Positions 52,034 to 60,040 of a stretch of 64,000 nt of DNA are shown here, piece by piece. Numbering within the stretch: position 1 is the first letter of the stretch; each line of letters starts with the position of its first letter. Source of the DNA: an uncultured Clostridia bacterium (GTDB lineage Bacteria; Bacillota; Clostridia; Oscillospirales; Acutalibacteraceae); contig CALEHY010000009.1 of NCBI GenBank assembly GCA_937876375.1, forward strand, positions 269,720 through 333,719, given 5' to 3'. The notes beneath the pieces were generated by a model. The model searched no databases, was not told the origin of the DNA, and was given only the letters and a program-made list of their open reading frames with translations. Made by a program: the position numbers and the translations under genes.

Positions 52034-52080
52034 AACTGCCATAACGAAGTTTTCACTTTCGTTATGGCAGTTATTTTTTA
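52034..52080 (+). terminator. Terminator of ireB operon, repeat copy 2
   Basis: AACTGCCATAACGAA (52034-52048) pairs with TTCGTTATGGCAGTT (52058-52072), followed by a T-rich stretch. Nearly identical to 44891-44934. Confidence 0.85.
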
Positions 52081-52089
52081 TTCAATTTC

Positions 52090-52120
52090 GGCAGATATTT
52101 TTGGTATTGCAACAACTTTT
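52090..52120 (+). repeat. Copy of the ATTGC-ACAACTT repeat motif
   Basis: GGCAGATATTTTTGG then TATTGCAACAACTTTT, matching 44945-44972 and, inverted, 31224-31256. Confidence 0.7.
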
Positions 52121-52123
52121 GAT

Positions 52124-52198
52124 ACGGACGACCGATGGTCGCCCCTACAACATACTCATTGATATAGGCATTTGTAGGGGCGTGCATTGCACGTCCGT
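52124..52198. repeat. Composite REP/BIME-like inverted pair
   Basis: Outer ACGGACG (52124-52130) pairs with CGTCCGT (52192-52198), and CGCCCCTACAA pairs with TTGTAGGGGCG. Each half also contains its own small hairpin. It shares the GTAGGGGCG core with the RAYT-linked REPs. Confidence 0.8.
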
Positions 52199-52204
52199 TT
52201 TTTC

Positions 52205-52233
52205 TTGCAATTTTATACACTCTATGCTACAAT
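52205..52233 (+). promoter_or_regulatory. Strong promoter of the structured RNA
   Basis: TTGCAA (52205-52210) and TACAAT (52228-52233) with a 17-base spacer. Transcription should start near 52240, exactly at the first base pair of the long stem. Confidence 0.75.
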
Positions 52234-52239
52234 GAAAGA

Positions 52240-52420
52240 GCCAAATAAGTATCACAAGTGAATATTTAGCCATAATTATAGGTATGCTATTTTTATCTCT
52301 TGATAAAAATGCATGCTCTTATTTGCATACCGTTATTATGGCGACTATGTGATACTTGTTTGGCGACAGTTGGAGCCATGTGTTTTTTATGCGTATAGCT
52401 TCGGCTGTACGCATTTTTTA
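52240..52420 (+). ncRNA. Rod-like structured leader or small RNA, unrecognised class
   Basis: A 17-bp closing stem pairs 52240-52256 with 52348-52364 (one G-U). It encloses an asymmetric bubble (12 bases on the 5' side, 52257-52268; 5 on the 3' side, 52343-52347), then GCCATAAT/ATTATGGC, GGTATGC/GCATACC and an apical hairpin ATTTTTATC tctt GATAAAAAT. A strong terminator follows at 52389-52419. It could be a leader controlling the lipoprotein gene or a stand-alone RNA such as 6S. No known riboswitch consensus was recognised. Confidence 0.65.
52389..52419 (+). terminator. Terminator 20 bases before the lipoprotein start
   Basis: ATGCGTATAGC and GCTGTACGCAT enclose a TTCG loop, followed by TTTTTT. 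The lipoprotein's AAAGGAGG lies just after it, so transcription from the upstream promoter must read through. Confidence 0.85.
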
Positions 52421-52438
52421 ATGAAAGGAGGTCTATCA

Positions 52439-53122
52439 ATGAAAAAGGTTATATCAACATTATTAGCAATTCTAATTATTGTTTTTTCTCTTATCGGTTG
52501 TTCAAACAATAATGGTGAAAAAAGTGAAAGTAATTCTTCAAAAAATGAGTACTTATCTGTTGGAGATACGATTTCAACCGATACGGCTGATGTAGTTATA
52601 ACAGATGTGCAATATGGAGCGTATCTAGTGGCAGAAAAAGATGAAAATTATGATTATATTATTACCAATTCTGAAGATTATTTATTAGCAGTCGAAAATG
52701 ATGAGAAAACAGATTTTGATTCTTATAAATCTCAAACAGGCAAAAAGTTTGTTTCTATTACATTTAAAATAAATAATACTGGTAAAAATACAATAGAACG
52801 ATATTTGCCAGTAGGAGAAACAAAGACTTCATCAATTTTGAATGCTATGTTTTCATTGAACTATAATGATGGGTACACATTTTATCCTGGCACAATAACA
52901 AATATTAAAAATATAGATTCTGTTGATGACTATTTCTGCACCGTTGGTGAAAATGGTTATTCGGTAACTTTTGACAAATTAGAAGTTCTTGCCGAAGCTA
53001 AAACGTATAGAACAGTAATTCAAGTGCCTGCAGAAGTTGCTGATGGTAATGAAGAATTATTGCTAAATGTAAATGTTCCAACAATCGATAGTTATCAGCA
53101 ATTTATTTACAAATTGCGATAA
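52439..53122 (+). CDS. DUF4352-like lipoprotein
   Basis: 227 residues. A lipoprotein signal peptide is clear (KKVISTLLAILIIVFSLIGC, lipobox LIGC with Cys 21). A Ser/Asn linker leads a beta-sandwich domain resembling DUF4352/telokin-like lipoproteins (VVITDVQYG, KKFVSITFKINNTGKNTIE, YRTVIQVPAE). The ATG at 52439 has AAAGGAGG 9 bases upstream; a longer frame would run across the structured RNA. Its only visible promoter is upstream of a terminator, so expression is probably attenuated. AT-rich codon use with many TTA codons suggests a recently acquired gene. Function unknown. Confidence 0.82.
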   Translation: MKKVISTLLAILIIVFSLIGCSNNNGEKSESNSSKNEYLSVGDTISTDTADVVITDVQYGAYLVAEKDENYDYIITNSEDYLLAVENDEKTDFDSYKSQTGKKFVSITFKINNTGKNTIERYLPVGETKTSSILNAMFSLNYNDGYTFYPGTITNIKNIDSVDDYFCTVGENGYSVTFDKLEVLAEAKTYRTVIQVPAEVADGNEELLLNVNVPTIDSYQQFIYKLR

Positions 53123-53165
53123 AATTATAGTTTGCAAAGGTTGTCACAACATTTTAGTAATCTGC

Positions 53166-53297
53166 AAAGGCTCCCTTGTGTAAAGGGAGCTGTTGAGCGT
53201 AGCGAAACTGAGGGATTGTCAAAATAATGTTTGCTATTAATTACAATCCCTCCGTCAACCTATCGGTTGCCACCTCCCTTTACACAAGGGAGGCTTT
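53166..53297. repeat. 132-base inverted-repeat element (MITE-like)
   Basis: The outer arms AAAGGCTCCCTTGTGTAAAG and its partner ending TTACACAAGGGAGGCTTT are complementary over about 27 bases with few mismatches. Inner arms CTGAGGGATTGT and ACAATCCCTCCG also pair. The whole element can fold into one long hairpin. Similar elements are widespread in gut Clostridia. Confidence 0.8.
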
Positions 53298-53309
53298 TTG
53301 TTGTAATAG

Positions 53310-53401
53310 GATTGTCACAATATTTTAGTATAATGCCGAGATAACAAACCCATTATGACACTTTCAATTTGAAAGTGTCATAGTGGGTTACATACTTTCA
53401 A
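53310..53401 (-). repeat. Dispersed palindromic repeat element, copy 2
   Basis: The minus strand reads GAAAGTATGTAACCC, CACTTTCAAATTGAAAGTG, TATCTCGG and TACTAAAATATTGTGACAA, matching 16420-16513 at most positions. Here the central palindrome is perfect. Confidence 0.8.
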
Positions 53402-53429
53402 TGATATGAAACACAAAGTTTTGCATAAA

Positions 53430-53462
53430 AATAACGGAGCAGTTTTTTACTGCTCCGTTATT
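53430..53462. terminator. Bidirectional terminator, repeat of 46033
   Basis: AATAACGGAGCAGT (53430-53443) pairs with ACTGCTCCGTTATT (53449-53462). About 30 following bases also match 46066-46095. Confidence 0.8.
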
Positions 53463-53498
53463 CATTATCCTTCGTTATAGTACCTTATCAAATGACTA

Positions 53499-54539
53499 CT
53501 ACTTTTTTGTTTTATATTTTATCTGCGAGGCAAAATCACGAGCCATGCTCTCTCGAGAATATGATGCCAAAAACTTTTCTCTAGCATTTTTGCCCAAGGA
53601 TTTAGCGTATGCCTCATCCTCATACAATCTAAGGATTTCTTTTGCAAAGGTCTCTGCATCTTTTTCTATACACAAGCCATCCACACCATTAGTAATGTAC
53701 ATTTCAGACAAAGTGCTAGGCACAGTAACGACAACTGGTCGCTCAAATGACATAGCCTTTAGCAGCACAGTATCGCCAGAACAAATATTCCCATCAGCAA
53801 TAGGTATAACCATATTGCTACAGTTGACTATCCAAGGATACTGACCGTAACCAAAAACCTTATGTTTTAGTCGTACATTATTCGGTATCTCGTGCTGTGG
53901 GTAATAGGTATCGGATATAATAGCCAAAACCTTATCCTCTGGCATATGTTCCCAAGCCTTAATCAAAAAATCATAATCCCTATTCGAGCGTCCAATAGCA
54001 AGAGTATACTGCTTGTCCTTTAGCTTCGATGGATGATTGCGCCAACGCTCATATTCGTCATCAATACCAAATCTAGTGATAATAAATTTTTCATTAGGAA
54101 TACCAAGGACGTCATAATAGTAATCAACAGCAGACCTGGATGGGATATGATAATAATCGATATAATCGCTGTTAACACAGAACTTAATCAATTTTTTATA
54201 TATCTTTCCTAGAAAGCCAGACTTTTCCTTATATGTAAAATTAGCGGCAATAACTACAGTACTCTTTTTCTTATGAAAAACACGACAATAGAAAGAATAA
54301 AATATTGCAAAAAACTGTTGCCAAGCGATAATCAAATCATAATCCTTGCTGTGAACAGCATATTTAAACGGAAGAGCAAAATAGACAAGATACCTTTTTA
54401 GCTCGTTAATTGGTGTTCGCTTGAAATTACAGTTTTTACAATAGGCATCAAGTTTTATTGATAGGACAGATTCGACTCCCTCGACAAACGAGATAATCTC
54501 CTCCTCATCACAATCAGCCAAAACAATATTTCTAGACAT
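53499..54539 (-). CDS. GT4/GT1-type glycosyltransferase
   Basis: 346 residues, GT-B fold. The N-terminal half has few motifs (YDLIIAWQQF). The C-terminal half has LAIGRSNRDYDFLIKAW near 190, VFGYGQYPWIVNCSNMVIPI near 235, and SGDTVLLKAMSFERPVVVT near 265 with the E-x7-E-like region in NGVDGLCIEKDAETFAK. No membrane segment, so it is cytoplasmic, using nucleotide-sugar donors. It stands alone behind a terminator; no polysaccharide operon is adjacent. Acceptor unknown. Confidence 0.82.
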   Translation of the reverse strand: MSRNIVLADCDEEEIISFVEGVESVLSIKLDAYCKNCNFKRTPINELKRYLVYFALPFKYAVHSKDYDLIIAWQQFFAIFYSFYCRVFHKKKSTVVIAANFTYKEKSGFLGKIYKKLIKFCVNSDYIDYYHIPSRSAVDYYYDVLGIPNEKFIITRFGIDDEYERWRNHPSKLKDKQYTLAIGRSNRDYDFLIKAWEHMPEDKVLAIISDTYYPQHEIPNNVRLKHKVFGYGQYPWIVNCSNMVIPIADGNICSGDTVLLKAMSFERPVVVTVPSTLSEMYITNGVDGLCIEKDAETFAKEILRLYEDEAYAKSLGKNAREKFLASYSRESMARDFASQIKYKTKK

Positions 54540-54559
54540 AAAAACCTCAAATACAAATA

Positions 54560-54591
54560 AATGCCATATTAGGACGAACTAATATGGCATT
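54560..54591 (-). terminator. Terminator of the second GPH transporter gene
   Basis: AATGCCATATTAG (54560-54572) pairs with CTAATATGGCATT (54579-54591), with T-rich sequence on both sides. Confidence 0.8.
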
Positions 54592-54597
54592 TTGTTA

Positions 54598-56190
54598 TTA
54601 TAGCTTATTGATTTCGTCGACGATAGCGTCAAGATTTTCTGCTAGAACCTCTGCAGCAGAATTTGCTGTATCATCAGCAGGCTCTGAATCACCTGCTGAA
54701 TTACGACGAACTACAAGCTCGTCAAGCATCTTCTCATGCTCTGTATCAGTCATAGCATATTTCCATGTTGGGATAGCAGATAGAGCCATACCAACAGCTA
54801 CTGGGATAGAAATCAAGAAGAACATTGCTGATGCGTACTGTGAATAATCACCAGCGAATGTTGCTGTACCAGCATGTAGAGCAATCTTCATATCCTCAAC
54901 AGCCTGACCCTCAAAGCCAACTGCCTTGTATACAATACCCATAATGAGTGCTGCGATACCACCAGAAAGCTTTGTGATAAAGCTCTGACCAGAGAAGAAC
55001 ACACCATCAGGACGATAGCCCTTATGATACTCCTCATAATCAACAGCGTCAGCAATCATCATTGACTGCATAACGTTTACACCACCCATAGCGAAGCTAG
55101 CAAAGAAGAAGCAAACACCAAGCATAACTGACCAGCCAACTGGAGTAACGTCGCCCTTTGCAAGTAGATATACAACATAGAGAAGTGCGTATGGAACAGC
55201 ACCACCAAGTGAATAAATGTTATAAAGTGTCTTGTTCTCAATCTTTCTAGCAAGGGCTGGAGTAACAGCCATTGAAATGAACTGACCAACAAAAATACCT
55301 AGTGCAATCAATACAACACCGATAGCCATACCGATATTGATACCATCCTCTGTGATGAGGGCACCAATGAGATCATCATTACCATAGTAATATGTTACGA
55401 ATGGCATAGCAATGAGCATAAGAAGCTGGATAGGTGAACGAAGGATACCAGAAATGAGTATCTGACGGAATGGACGACAGTTCCACATAATCTTGAAATT
55501 ATCGATAATAGAACGCTTGTCGGATTCGTCACCAGCAACCTTTTCTCTAGTAGCAATACCAGCAAACTCGAAGCATATTGTGCTCAAAATTGTAAGAACA
55601 ACAACTGTTAGGATAAATCCCTTCTTCTCATCGCCAATCATACCACCAATAGCCTGTGCAACTGGTACGATAACGATACCAATACCACCAACACCAGCAG
55701 CAATACGAGCTAGACCAAGAAGTTTTGAACGGTCGTTCTCATTCTCTGTCATAAGAGAGGTAATGCCCCATAGAGGAATATCACAAATAGTGAACACCAT
55801 ACCCCATACAATATATGACACTGCAGCCCAACCAACAATTAATACCTTACCAGTAGATGATGCAGTGTTGTAGTTACCGTTCAAGAAACAAAGAATAGTA
55901 ACAACACCGATAATCGCTGGGAAGAAGATAAGATAAGGTCTGCACTTACCCCATTTTGTATGTGTTTTATCAACGATAGTACCCATCATAGGGTCGTTGA
56001 TAGCATCCCAAACTCTAGCAACAGCAACGATAACGGAAATTGCTAGTGCAGGAAGGAATAATACTGATTGAAAATAATAGCTAATTAGACCAGTAGCGAT
56101 AATGTTGTAGATCATATTCTGACCGAACATACCGGTAAGGTAACCAGCTACCTCTTTTTTAGTATAGGTTTGTTTAATTTTTTCAGCCAT
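54598..56190 (-). CDS. GPH-family sugar:cation symporter (second copy)
   Basis: 530 residues, 12 membrane segments. GPH signatures: DAINDPMMGTIVD near 58, HTKWGKCRPYLIFFP near 80, and DAVDYEEYHKGYRPDGVFFS near 385. The C-terminal tail of about 50 residues is acidic and soluble. AAGGGGGC precedes the ATG. It probably imports a glycoside or uronide; GH43 hydrolase at 60041 is the nearest glycosidase but not in the same operon. It differs clearly from the copy at 43376 in length and sequence. Confidence 0.88.
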   Translation of the reverse strand: MAEKIKQTYTKKEVAGYLTGMFGQNMIYNIIATGLISYYFQSVLFLPALAISVIVAVARVWDAINDPMMGTIVDKTHTKWGKCRPYLIFFPAIIGVVTILCFLNGNYNTASSTGKVLIVGWAAVSYIVWGMVFTICDIPLWGITSLMTENENDRSKLLGLARIAAGVGGIGIVIVPVAQAIGGMIGDEKKGFILTVVVLTILSTICFEFAGIATREKVAGDESDKRSIIDNFKIMWNCRPFRQILISGILRSPIQLLMLIAMPFVTYYYGNDDLIGALITEDGINIGMAIGVVLIALGIFVGQFISMAVTPALARKIENKTLYNIYSLGGAVPYALLYVVYLLAKGDVTPVGWSVMLGVCFFFASFAMGGVNVMQSMMIADAVDYEEYHKGYRPDGVFFSGQSFITKLSGGIAALIMGIVYKAVGFEGQAVEDMKIALHAGTATFAGDYSQYASAMFFLISIPVAVGMALSAIPTWKYAMTDTEHEKMLDELVVRRNSAGDSEPADDTANSAAEVLAENLDAIVDEINKL

Positions 56191-56270
56191 ACTAAAAGCC
56201 CCCTTGTATTTACTATATTAAATATTAACACATATTCTAATATTATACAAGGAAATTTTAGATACATTTG

Positions 56271-58055
56271 TCAAAAAATGGCATTAATGCATACACATAG
56301 GGCAAATCCAATCAGTAGTGGGAACACAATACTAGCAAGAGTCCATTTGAAAGATTTTGTCTCTCTAATTATACCAATAACGGTAGTTGAGCAAGGAAAA
56401 TGGAACATAGAAAATACACACATACATATCGCTGTTGTCATATCCCATCCATTAGACACCAATATTTCTCGTAATGATGACAGACTAGAATAATCAGACA
56501 ATGTACCACCAGCCATATATGTCATAAGTGCTATTGGAAGGACTATCTCGCTTGCTGGAAAGCCTAGCAAAAATGCAAGCAAAAGGACCCCATCAAGTCC
56601 CATAATCTTACCCACTGGATAAAGTGCATTTGCAAGAGTTATCAGAATACTATTGTCCCCTATTTTTACATTAGCAAGCACCCATATTACCAGCCCTGCT
56701 GGTGCAGCGATAACAACAGCTCTAAATAGTACAAGCATAACCTTATCCTTTAGGCTTGTAGCTATCGTTTTCATCACATTACCTGGTCTAAATGGTGGTA
56801 TCTCCATAACGAATGAGCTATTCTCACCCTTTAGTACAGTTCTGCTGAGCACAAATGACGACAGCATAGTCATCGCCATAGACAAACAAAGCATTAGCAA
56901 AAGAATAATCGATGCTGTGATAGAGCTACTAGCAAAAAACATACCTATAACAGCAATAAGCAATGGAAAACGCCCATTGCAAGGAGTAAGAGAATTAGTG
57001 ATAATTGCAATCAATCTCTCCCTAGGCGAGTCGATAATTCTTGTACCAGCGACACCTACAGCGTTACAGCCAAGGCCCATACAACAGGTCAATGCTTGCT
57101 TGCCACAGGCACCACATTTTTCAAAGCAATAATCCAGATTAAATGCTATTCGTGGCAGAACTCCAATCTCTTCTAAAACAGAAAACAAAGGAAAGAATAT
57201 CGCCATTGGTGGTAGCATAACGCTAACTACCCATAGCAAAACTCGTAGAACACCGAACACAAACAAACTAACCAATGTTTCACTAGCACCGATATCATAC
57301 AGTCTATCTGCTAGCCACAGTTCAAATGTGTCAAATGCATTCTTGAGCAAGTCTGACGGATAATTAGATGCAAAAATCGTTATCCATAGCACAACACCTA
57401 GTAGCAATAGCATAATCACTACTGATGATAGCTTGCCCATTAGTAGTCTGTCGGCAAGGCTCTGCTCTGGCTTTGGGTTTGATAGGACAACTTGGGTGGA
57501 TATAGCTCTTGCTCTTATGTATGGTAGTGTATTGTCGGTCACAGGACACGGTTTTGTTGCGCCAGTAGTAATGGCGTGCACTTGCTCCAAAAGAGCGTTT
57601 ATGCCCTTACCAGAGCGTGCTGTGGCGCTTACTACAGGAACACCAAGCAGAGCTGACAAAAGGTCTGTATCAATGACGATACCACGCTTTTTTGCCTCGT
57701 CACAGAGATTAAGCATAAGGACTATTTTAGGTGTAATTGCCATAACCTGAAAGACGAATGGTAGCGAACGCTCCAGCAATGTTGCATCAACTACACACAC
57801 TACCACGTCAGCAACGCCACTACGCAGATAGTCCTCTGTCACCTGCTCCTCCTTTGACACAGCATCAAGAGAATATGCTCCTGGTAAATCAACAACAGTG
57901 TAATCATTATATTTGTAATAATAATTAGCATCACCAGCATCGACAGTCTTGCCAATCCAGTTGCCAGTATGCCTATTCATACCAGTAAGCTCGTTAAATA
58001 CTGTGCTTTTTCCAACATTGGGTGCACCAGCAAGGGCAACAATCCTATTGCTCAT
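56271..58055 (-). CDS. feoB: Ferrous iron transporter FeoB
   Basis: 594 residues. The G domain has AGAPNVGKSTVFN near 8, the switch region near 30 (HTGNWIGKTVD), DLPGAYSL near 54, and NLCDEAKKRG near 115. The membrane domain (about 210-590) has paired Gate motifs (MGLGCNAVGVAGTRI and LLAFLLGFPASEIVLP). It is shorter than E. coli FeoB (773) but normal for short clostridial forms. The ATG at 58055 overlaps the FeoA stop by 11 bases; GTG at 58064 is an alternative. Confidence 0.95.
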   Translation of the reverse strand: MSNRIVALAGAPNVGKSTVFNELTGMNRHTGNWIGKTVDAGDANYYYKYNDYTVVDLPGAYSLDAVSKEEQVTEDYLRSGVADVVVCVVDATLLERSLPFVFQVMAITPKIVLMLNLCDEAKKRGIVIDTDLLSALLGVPVVSATARSGKGINALLEQVHAITTGATKPCPVTDNTLPYIRARAISTQVVLSNPKPEQSLADRLLMGKLSSVVIMLLLLGVVLWITIFASNYPSDLLKNAFDTFELWLADRLYDIGASETLVSLFVFGVLRVLLWVVSVMLPPMAIFFPLFSVLEEIGVLPRIAFNLDYCFEKCGACGKQALTCCMGLGCNAVGVAGTRIIDSPRERLIAIITNSLTPCNGRFPLLIAVIGMFFASSSITASIILLLMLCLSMAMTMLSSFVLSRTVLKGENSSFVMEIPPFRPGNVMKTIATSLKDKVMLVLFRAVVIAAPAGLVIWVLANVKIGDNSILITLANALYPVGKIMGLDGVLLLAFLLGFPASEIVLPIALMTYMAGGTLSDYSSLSSLREILVSNGWDMTTAICMCVFSMFHFPCSTTVIGIIRETKSFKWTLASIVFPLLIGFALCVCINAIF

Positions 58056-58272
58056 AGGCGACACCCACTCTCATTGCATCTGATTTTCGCAAGGCAACGA
58101 ACGAGCCCTTGGTATAATACAATATCGGTGATGACAACAGTGCATGGCGAACACACTCCACCCTATCCTCCTCACCAAAGCCCAAATCCCTCAACCTTTT
58201 TGACAGCAATGGTGGAAAATCAAGTGTCTTAACAACAACTATATCACCGACAGAAATGTCGCAAAGCTGCAT
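58045..58272 (-). CDS. feoA: FeoA protein
   Basis: 75 residues with the SH3-like FeoA fold: GDIVVVKTLDFPPLLSKRLRDLGF near 8-31, and VALRKSDAMRVGV at the end. It binds or activates the G domain of FeoB. It overlaps feoB and follows spoVAE by 44 bases on the same strand. Confidence 0.92.
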   Translation of the reverse strand: MQLCDISVGDIVVVKTLDFPPLLSKRLRDLGFGEEDRVECVRHALLSSPILYYTKGSFVALRKSDAMRVGVAYEQ

Positions 58273-58316
58273 AAAATCACCCCTTCGGTATATTCTATGT
58301 CAACAAGAAATATTGG

Positions 58317-58676
58317 TTACTTGTCCTTTGGCTTTGTAACAAATGCAACGACCAAAGCACACAGTAATGCTACCGTCACACCACCAGCACATGCAGATAA
58401 CGGACCAATCAGCACACCCATAAAGCCATACGCTCGTATCGACTCCTTAACACCAGTGGCAAGGGTTGAGCCAAAGCCGGTGAGTGGTATTGTAGCACCA
58501 GCACCAGCAAAATCAATCAGCTTGTCATAAAATCCTATACCACCCAAGATAACACCACAGCATACGAACAGCACTAATATTTTTGCAGGAGTAAGCTTTG
58601 TAGTATCAATCAAAATTTGACCAATGGTGCAAATAATACCACCGACCAAAAAAGCCTTTAAACACATAATAAACAT
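58317..58676 (-). CDS. spoVAE: Stage V sporulation protein AE (SpoVAE)
   Basis: 119 residues, four membrane segments. Family features: FLVGGIICTIGQILID near 9, ILGGIGFYDKLIDFAGAGATIPLTGFG near 45-72, and PLSACAGGVTVALL near 92. SpoVA proteins carry dipicolinic acid into the forespore. The usual order spoVAC-spoVAD-spoVAE is broken: SpoVAC lies 900 bases away on the other strand and SpoVAD is not in the window. The only ribosome binding site (AGGTG) lies in the second arm of a terminator hairpin. Confidence 0.92.
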   Translation of the reverse strand: MFIMCLKAFLVGGIICTIGQILIDTTKLTPAKILVLFVCCGVILGGIGFYDKLIDFAGAGATIPLTGFGSTLATGVKESIRAYGFMGVLIGPLSACAGGVTVALLCALVVAFVTKPKDK

Positions 58677-58683
58677 AAAAAAT

Positions 58684-58712
58684 CACCTGTTCATATTTTG
58701 TACGAACAGGTG
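58684..58712 (-). terminator. Terminator whose stem contains the spoVAE ribosome binding site
   Basis: CACCTGTTC (58684-58692) and GAACAGGTG (58704-58712) pair around an 11-base loop; the minus strand continues ATTTTTTATG, where the ATG is the spoVAE start. AGGTG of the second arm is seven bases from the ATG. Confidence 0.8.
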
Positions 58713-58730
58713 AAAAATATTATTATTAAT

Positions 58731-59480
58731 TTAGCCTAAATCGATAGGATTTTTGTTGTCCATCTTTGCAGAACGACCATATTTTTCCTCAAATCCAGGG
58801 TTAATATAATCCTCTACGACACGACCATCACGAACACGAATAACACGCTCTGCCTCCATAGCAATCTCGTTATCGTGAGTGATGATGATAACTGTTCTGC
58901 CCTCATCCTTAAGAGTATGAAGAATACCCATAACATCCTTTGTAGAACGAGTATCAAGGTTACCAGTAGGCTCATCAGCAAGGATAACCGGAGGTGCAGC
59001 AGCGATAGCACGTGCTACAGCAACTCTCTGCTGTTGACCACCTGAAAGTGCTGTTGGAAGATGGTGCATACGCTCCTTAAGTCCAACCTTTTCAAGTGCC
59101 TTGATAGAAATATCTCTACGCTCTGTTCTGCCCATACCACGATATACAAGTGGTAGCTCAACATTCTCAAGCGCAGTAAGAGATGAGATAAGGTTAAAGC
59201 CTTGGAAAATAAATCCAATCTGCTCATTACGAATAGTACTCATCTGGTCATCAGTCAAATCGTCAACCAATGTGCCATTGATATAATACTCACCCTCTGT
59301 AGGAGTATCAAGAAGGCCAAGCATATTCATAAGAGTAGATTTACCAGAACCAGACTGACCGATAATGGCAACGAACTCACCCTCATCAATAGTTAGCGAT
59401 ACACCATCAAGAGCGTTAACCTGATTTTCACCAGGGTTATATATTTTATAAACATTTCTTACATCAATAAGGTGTCCCAT
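58731..59480 (-). CDS. MacB/LolD-type ABC transporter ATPase
   Basis: 249 residues. Walker A is GQSGSGKST near 39, the Q loop reads FQGFNLISSLTALENVELPL, the ABC signature is LSGGQQQRVAVARA near 142, and Walker B is PVILADEPTGNLD near 163; an H loop is in IIITHD. This is the MacB/LolD/FtsE-like branch, which serves FtsX-type permeases for lipoproteins or peptides. No permease gene is adjacent. The ATG at 59480 has AAAGGA eight bases upstream. Confidence 0.92.
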   Translation of the reverse strand: MGHLIDVRNVYKIYNPGENQVNALDGVSLTIDEGEFVAIIGQSGSGKSTLMNMLGLLDTPTEGEYYINGTLVDDLTDDQMSTIRNEQIGFIFQGFNLISSLTALENVELPLVYRGMGRTERRDISIKALEKVGLKERMHHLPTALSGGQQQRVAVARAIAAAPPVILADEPTGNLDTRSTKDVMGILHTLKDEGRTVIIITHDNEIAMEAERVIRVRDGRVVEDYINPGFEEKYGRSAKMDNKNPIDLG

Positions 59481-59596
59481 AATGTTCATCCTTTACTAAT
59501 AGTATAAACAAATTATACAATTTGAATTTATCATTGTCAAGATAAATGCAGAATATTAACAACCTTTTTACAAATAATAGTATCGAGGTGGTAACA

Positions 59597-60040
59597 ATGA
59601 GCATATCAAAAAGTGATTACTCAAAAATGGCAGATAACGCTTCACCAAATTCACCAAAGCTAAAAAACAGCATAAAAGCATTCTTATTTGGTGGAGGAAT
59701 ATGCCTATTCTCACAGATATTGAATGAAATATTCCAATCTGTTGGACTGGGAGAAAAGCAAATTAGACTAGCAACCCCATCCGTCATTATCATAATTACA
59801 GCGATACTGACTGGAATAGGTGTTTTCGACAAAATAGCACGACACGCCGGCGCTGGCACAATAGTGCCAATCAGTGGTTTTGCAAACAGTGTTGTGTCCC
59901 CTGCACTAGAATTTCAGCACGAGGGATTCATACTAGGCTCTGCTGCACAAATGTTCACCATCGCTGGACCAGTAATCGTGTACGGAACAGCGACCTCGGT
60001 ACTATATGGTCTAATCATCTATATTTTTAAGCTATACTGA
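59597..60040 (+). CDS. spoVAC: Stage V sporulation protein AC (SpoVAC)
   Basis: 147 residues with four or five membrane segments. Family stretches: SPKLKNSIKAFLFGGGICLFSQ near 22-45, VFDKIARHAGAGTIVPISGFANSVVSPA near 78-107, and EGFILGSAAQMF near 112. It forms the mechanosensitive part of the SpoVA dipicolinate channel. The ATG at 59597 has GAGGTGG; an ATG 51 bases upstream has no site. Its stop abuts the stop of the convergent GH43 gene with no gap. Confidence 0.93.
   Translation: MSISKSDYSKMADNASPNSPKLKNSIKAFLFGGGICLFSQILNEIFQSVGLGEKQIRLATPSVIIIITAILTGIGVFDKIARHAGAGTIVPISGFANSVVSPALEFQHEGFILGSAAQMFTIAGPVIVYGTATSVLYGLIIYIFKLY

Larger units (their letters stand above)
52012..52438. other. 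427-base gap with repeats and a structured leader RNA
   Basis: No protein-coding region is supported. It holds a terminator hairpin, a repeat motif, a composite REP pair, a strong promoter and a long structured RNA with a terminator, listed separately. Confidence 0.8.
53123..53498. other. 376-base gap of nested repeats
   Basis: Contains two near-identical short motifs (53139-53161 and 53309-53334) flanking a 132-base inverted-repeat element (53166-53297), then a dispersed palindromic element (53310-53401) and a terminator (53430-53462). No coding region is supported. Confidence 0.8.

Noticed and set aside
52313..52438. Longer lipoprotein gene starting at 52313
   Set aside because: It would run across the structured RNA and terminator and would lose the lipoprotein signal at the N terminus.
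53123..53462. CRISPR array
   Set aside because: The repeats are few, differ in orientation and length, and have no uniform spacers or cas genes.
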